Positions 4,096-5,736 of a stretch of DNA of 5,736 nt are shown here, piece after piece. The translations under genes were made by a program, and so were the position numbers. The stretch's first letter is position 1; every line of letters begins with the position of its first letter. The notes beneath the pieces are model-generated. The model did not search any database. It was given only the letters and a program-made list of their open reading frames with translations, and was not told the origin of the DNA. Source of the DNA: an uncultured Eubacteriales bacterium (GTDB lineage: Bacteria; Bacillota; Clostridia; Lachnospirales; Lachnospiraceae); NCBI GenBank assembly GCA_900321505.1, contig ONWK01000213.1:1-5736 (forward strand), in the 5' to 3' direction.

Positions 4096-5736
4096 CTATA
4101 CTTCTGATATGATAGGCAGGATCATAGGACTTCTCTTCGTCCTCTTCCAAAGGAACTCACCCAGTGAATCCCTGATCCTGGACTTGATCCTGGCCCAGTC
4201 GGTGGTGCTTCTCATCAGACACTCATCAAGTGTTTCCTCCACCACCATCCTGCAGTCCTCAAGCAGACTCTCCGACTCTCTTACATATACGAAGCCTCTG
4301 GTAATGATGTCCGGTCCTGCCAGCAGCTGTCCCGAGCCATGCTCCAGTGTAAGCGCCACAACGATAAGTCCGTTCTCGGACAGATGCTGTCTGTCTCTTA
4401 AAACTATATTCCCGACATCTCCGACACCCAGTCCGTCAACCAGGACCCCTGATGCCGGCACACTTCCGATGACTCCGAAGCTGTGCTCGGATACCGAAAG
4501 CACATCGCCGCATTTGATCAGCTTTACATGATCCTTCGGAATACCCATTTCCACAGCAAGCTGGGCATGCCGCTTCAGATGTCTGTACTCTCCGTGAACC
4601 GGGATCGCATACATGGGTTTGGTCAGCGCATAGATCAGCTTCAGCTCCTCCTGGCAGGCATGGCCCGACACATGGGCATCATGATAGATCACCGACGCGC
4701 CCTTCTGCTCCAGTTCATTTATCACACGGTAAACCGCCTTCTCATTTCCCGGTATCGGGCTCGAAGAGAAGATCACAACGTCCCCGGGCTTTATGGATAT
4801 CTTATTATGGATGGACGCCGCTATCCTCGACAGCACCGCCATTTCCTCGCCCTGGCTTCCGGTTGTAATATACACCAGCTGATTATCGGTATAGTTCACT
4901 GCCTCATCGATCTCGATGATGGTGTTGGGCGGAACATTCAGATATCCCAGCTCCGAAGCGATGGAAATGACATTTACCATGCTTCGTCCCTGGATGATCA
5001 CCTTCCGCTTATACTTCACCGCGGAATTGATTATCTGCTGAACGCGGTCCACATTCGATGCAAATGTTGCAATGATAATGCGCCTGCTCTGATTATCTTC
5101 AAATATATGATCAAATGTTTTGCCCACCGTCCGCTCCGAAGGAGTAAAGCCCTCCCGCGTTGCATTTGTGGAATCGGCCATCAGTACAAGCACGCCCTTG
5201 CGGCCAAGCTCGGCAAAACGCTGCAGATCGATCATCTCACCGAAAACAGGTGTATAATCCACCTTGAAATCCCCGGTATGCACCAGTACTCCGGCAGGCG
5301 TATAGATAGCCAGCGCCGCCGAATCCGCGATGGAATGGTTAGTCCTGATGAATTCCACCCGCATACAGCCAAGATTGATGATCTGTCCGTAGGTCACCAC
5401 CTTACGCTTTACCTGATTCAGCAGGCCATGCTCTTCCAGCTTATAGTCGATCAGTCCCATGGTAAGCCTTGTTGCATAAATGGGAAGATTGATCTGCTTT
5501 TCTATATAAGGTATGGATCCGATATGATCCTCGTGACCATGGGTGATCACCATGCCCTTTACCTTCTCCCTGTTATCGATCAGGTAAGAGACATCCGGGA
5601 TCACCAGGTCGATGCCCAGCATTTCATCATCCGGGAAAGACAGTCCGCAGTCCACAATGATGATGGTATCATTATATTCAATGGCCGTGATATTCATTCC
5701 GATCTGTTCCAGTCCGCCCAAGGGAATGATCTTCAC
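4096..5736 (-). CDS. rnj: Ribonuclease J (metallo-beta-lactamase / beta-CASP), probably missing a few N-terminal codons
   Basis: RNase J is the Firmicutes exo/endoribonuclease for 5'-to-3' mRNA decay and rRNA maturation. Residue 1 here is the GTG codon at the window edge. From there, PLGGLEQIG (5-13) leads into the metallo-beta-lactamase domain. The HGHEDH motif (H66, H68, D70, H71), H134 (TNHSIADS) and D156 (HTGDFK) are the expected zinc ligands. The beta-CASP domain spans roughly 205-365, with IIATFASNVDR (221-231), GRSM (250-253) and TTGSQGEEMA (291-300). HVSGHA (355-360) and VHGEYRH (380-386) complete the active site. A C-terminal domain of about 100 residues ends in RSPMILPIISEV, close to the ending of B. 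subtilis RNase J1. The visible 546 residues compare with 555 in J1. Because homologues carry residues before the KIIPLGG strand, the edge GTG may be an internal valine and the true start a few codons outside. J1 versus J2 is not assigned. Confidence 0.97.
   Translation of the reverse strand: MKIIPLGGLEQIGMNITAIEYNDTIIIVDCGLSFPDDEMLGIDLVIPDVSYLIDNREKVKGMVITHGHEDHIGSIPYIEKQINLPIYATRLTMGLIDYKLEEHGLLNQVKRKVVTYGQIINLGCMRVEFIRTNHSIADSAALAIYTPAGVLVHTGDFKVDYTPVFGEMIDLQRFAELGRKGVLVLMADSTNATREGFTPSERTVGKTFDHIFEDNQSRRIIIATFASNVDRVQQIINSAVKYKRKVIIQGRSMVNVISIASELGYLNVPPNTIIEIDEAVNYTDNQLVYITTGSQGEEMAVLSRIAASIHNKISIKPGDVVIFSSSPIPGNEKAVYRVINELEQKGASVIYHDAHVSGHACQEELKLIYALTKPMYAIPVHGEYRHLKRHAQLAVEMGIPKDHVKLIKCGDVLSVSEHSFGVIGSVPASGVLVDGLGVGDVGNIVLRDRQHLSENGLIVVALTLEHGSGQLLAGPDIITRGFVYVRESESLLEDCRMVVEETLDECLMRSTTDWARIKSRIRDSLGEFLWKRTKRSPMILPIISEV

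Noticed and set aside
4088..4531. Plus-strand open frame of 147 codons opposite the 3' end of rnj
   Set aside because: It is antisense to the conserved RNase J C-terminal domain and its translation is Ser/Thr/Pro-rich with no domain.
5734..5736. GTG at the window edge as the true start of RNase J
   Set aside because: RNase J homologues normally have several residues before the KIIPLGG strand, and no ribosome binding site can be inspected, so the gene is treated as possibly 5'-partial.

Overview
The window looks like a chromosomal segment from a Gram-positive Clostridia bacterium, most likely a Lachnospiraceae relative. That placement is an inference from protein character (a Firmicutes-type RNase J beginning with an LGGLEQIGMN motif), AAGGAG-type ribosome binding sites, moderate G+C, and the gene order MltG-like / YrrM-type methyltransferase / U32 protein, which mirrors Bacillus subtilis yrrL-yrrM-yrrN/O. 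Every gene is on the minus strand, so transcription runs from high to low coordinates.

In transcription order: (1) 5736-4096, ribonuclease J, whose extreme N-terminus probably lies beyond the window edge. (2) 4076-3747, a small helical YlbF/YmcA-family protein 19 bp after rnj. (3) 3650-3204, a membrane-anchored protein with only the N-terminal TM segment and LysM-like subdomain of MltG/YceG; the catalytic domain is absent and there is no room for it before the next gene. (4) 3203-3024, a 180 bp gap with a strong G+C hairpin (probable terminator or attenuator) and then two mutually exclusive smaller hairpins just before the next gene. (5) 3023-2388, a SAM-dependent O-methyltransferase of the YrrM/TrmR type. 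(6) 2377-1118, a U32 'peptidase' of the YrrO/TrhP type, translationally coupled to the methyltransferase. (7) 1117-939, an AT-rich gap with a perfect 11-bp inverted repeat, phased A-tracts and a near-consensus extended -10 promoter. (8) 938-1, the N-terminal 312 residues of a GspE/PilB-family secretion/pilus ATPase that runs off the left edge.

Functional reading: rnj and ylbF suggest an RNA-decay pair. trmR and the U32 gene form a two-gene unit that by homology makes 5-methoxyuridine at the tRNA wobble position (U34 hydroxylation by the U32/TrhP enzyme, then methylation by TrmR). The pilB-like gene starts a separate transcription unit with its own strong promoter, probably for type IV pili or a related secretion apparatus. 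I see no phage, transposon, CRISPR, tRNA or rRNA sequence. This is mainly conserved core genome; the points worth a second look are the catalytic-domain-less MltG homologue, the structured leader in front of trmR, and the palindrome plus promoter architecture in front of pilB.
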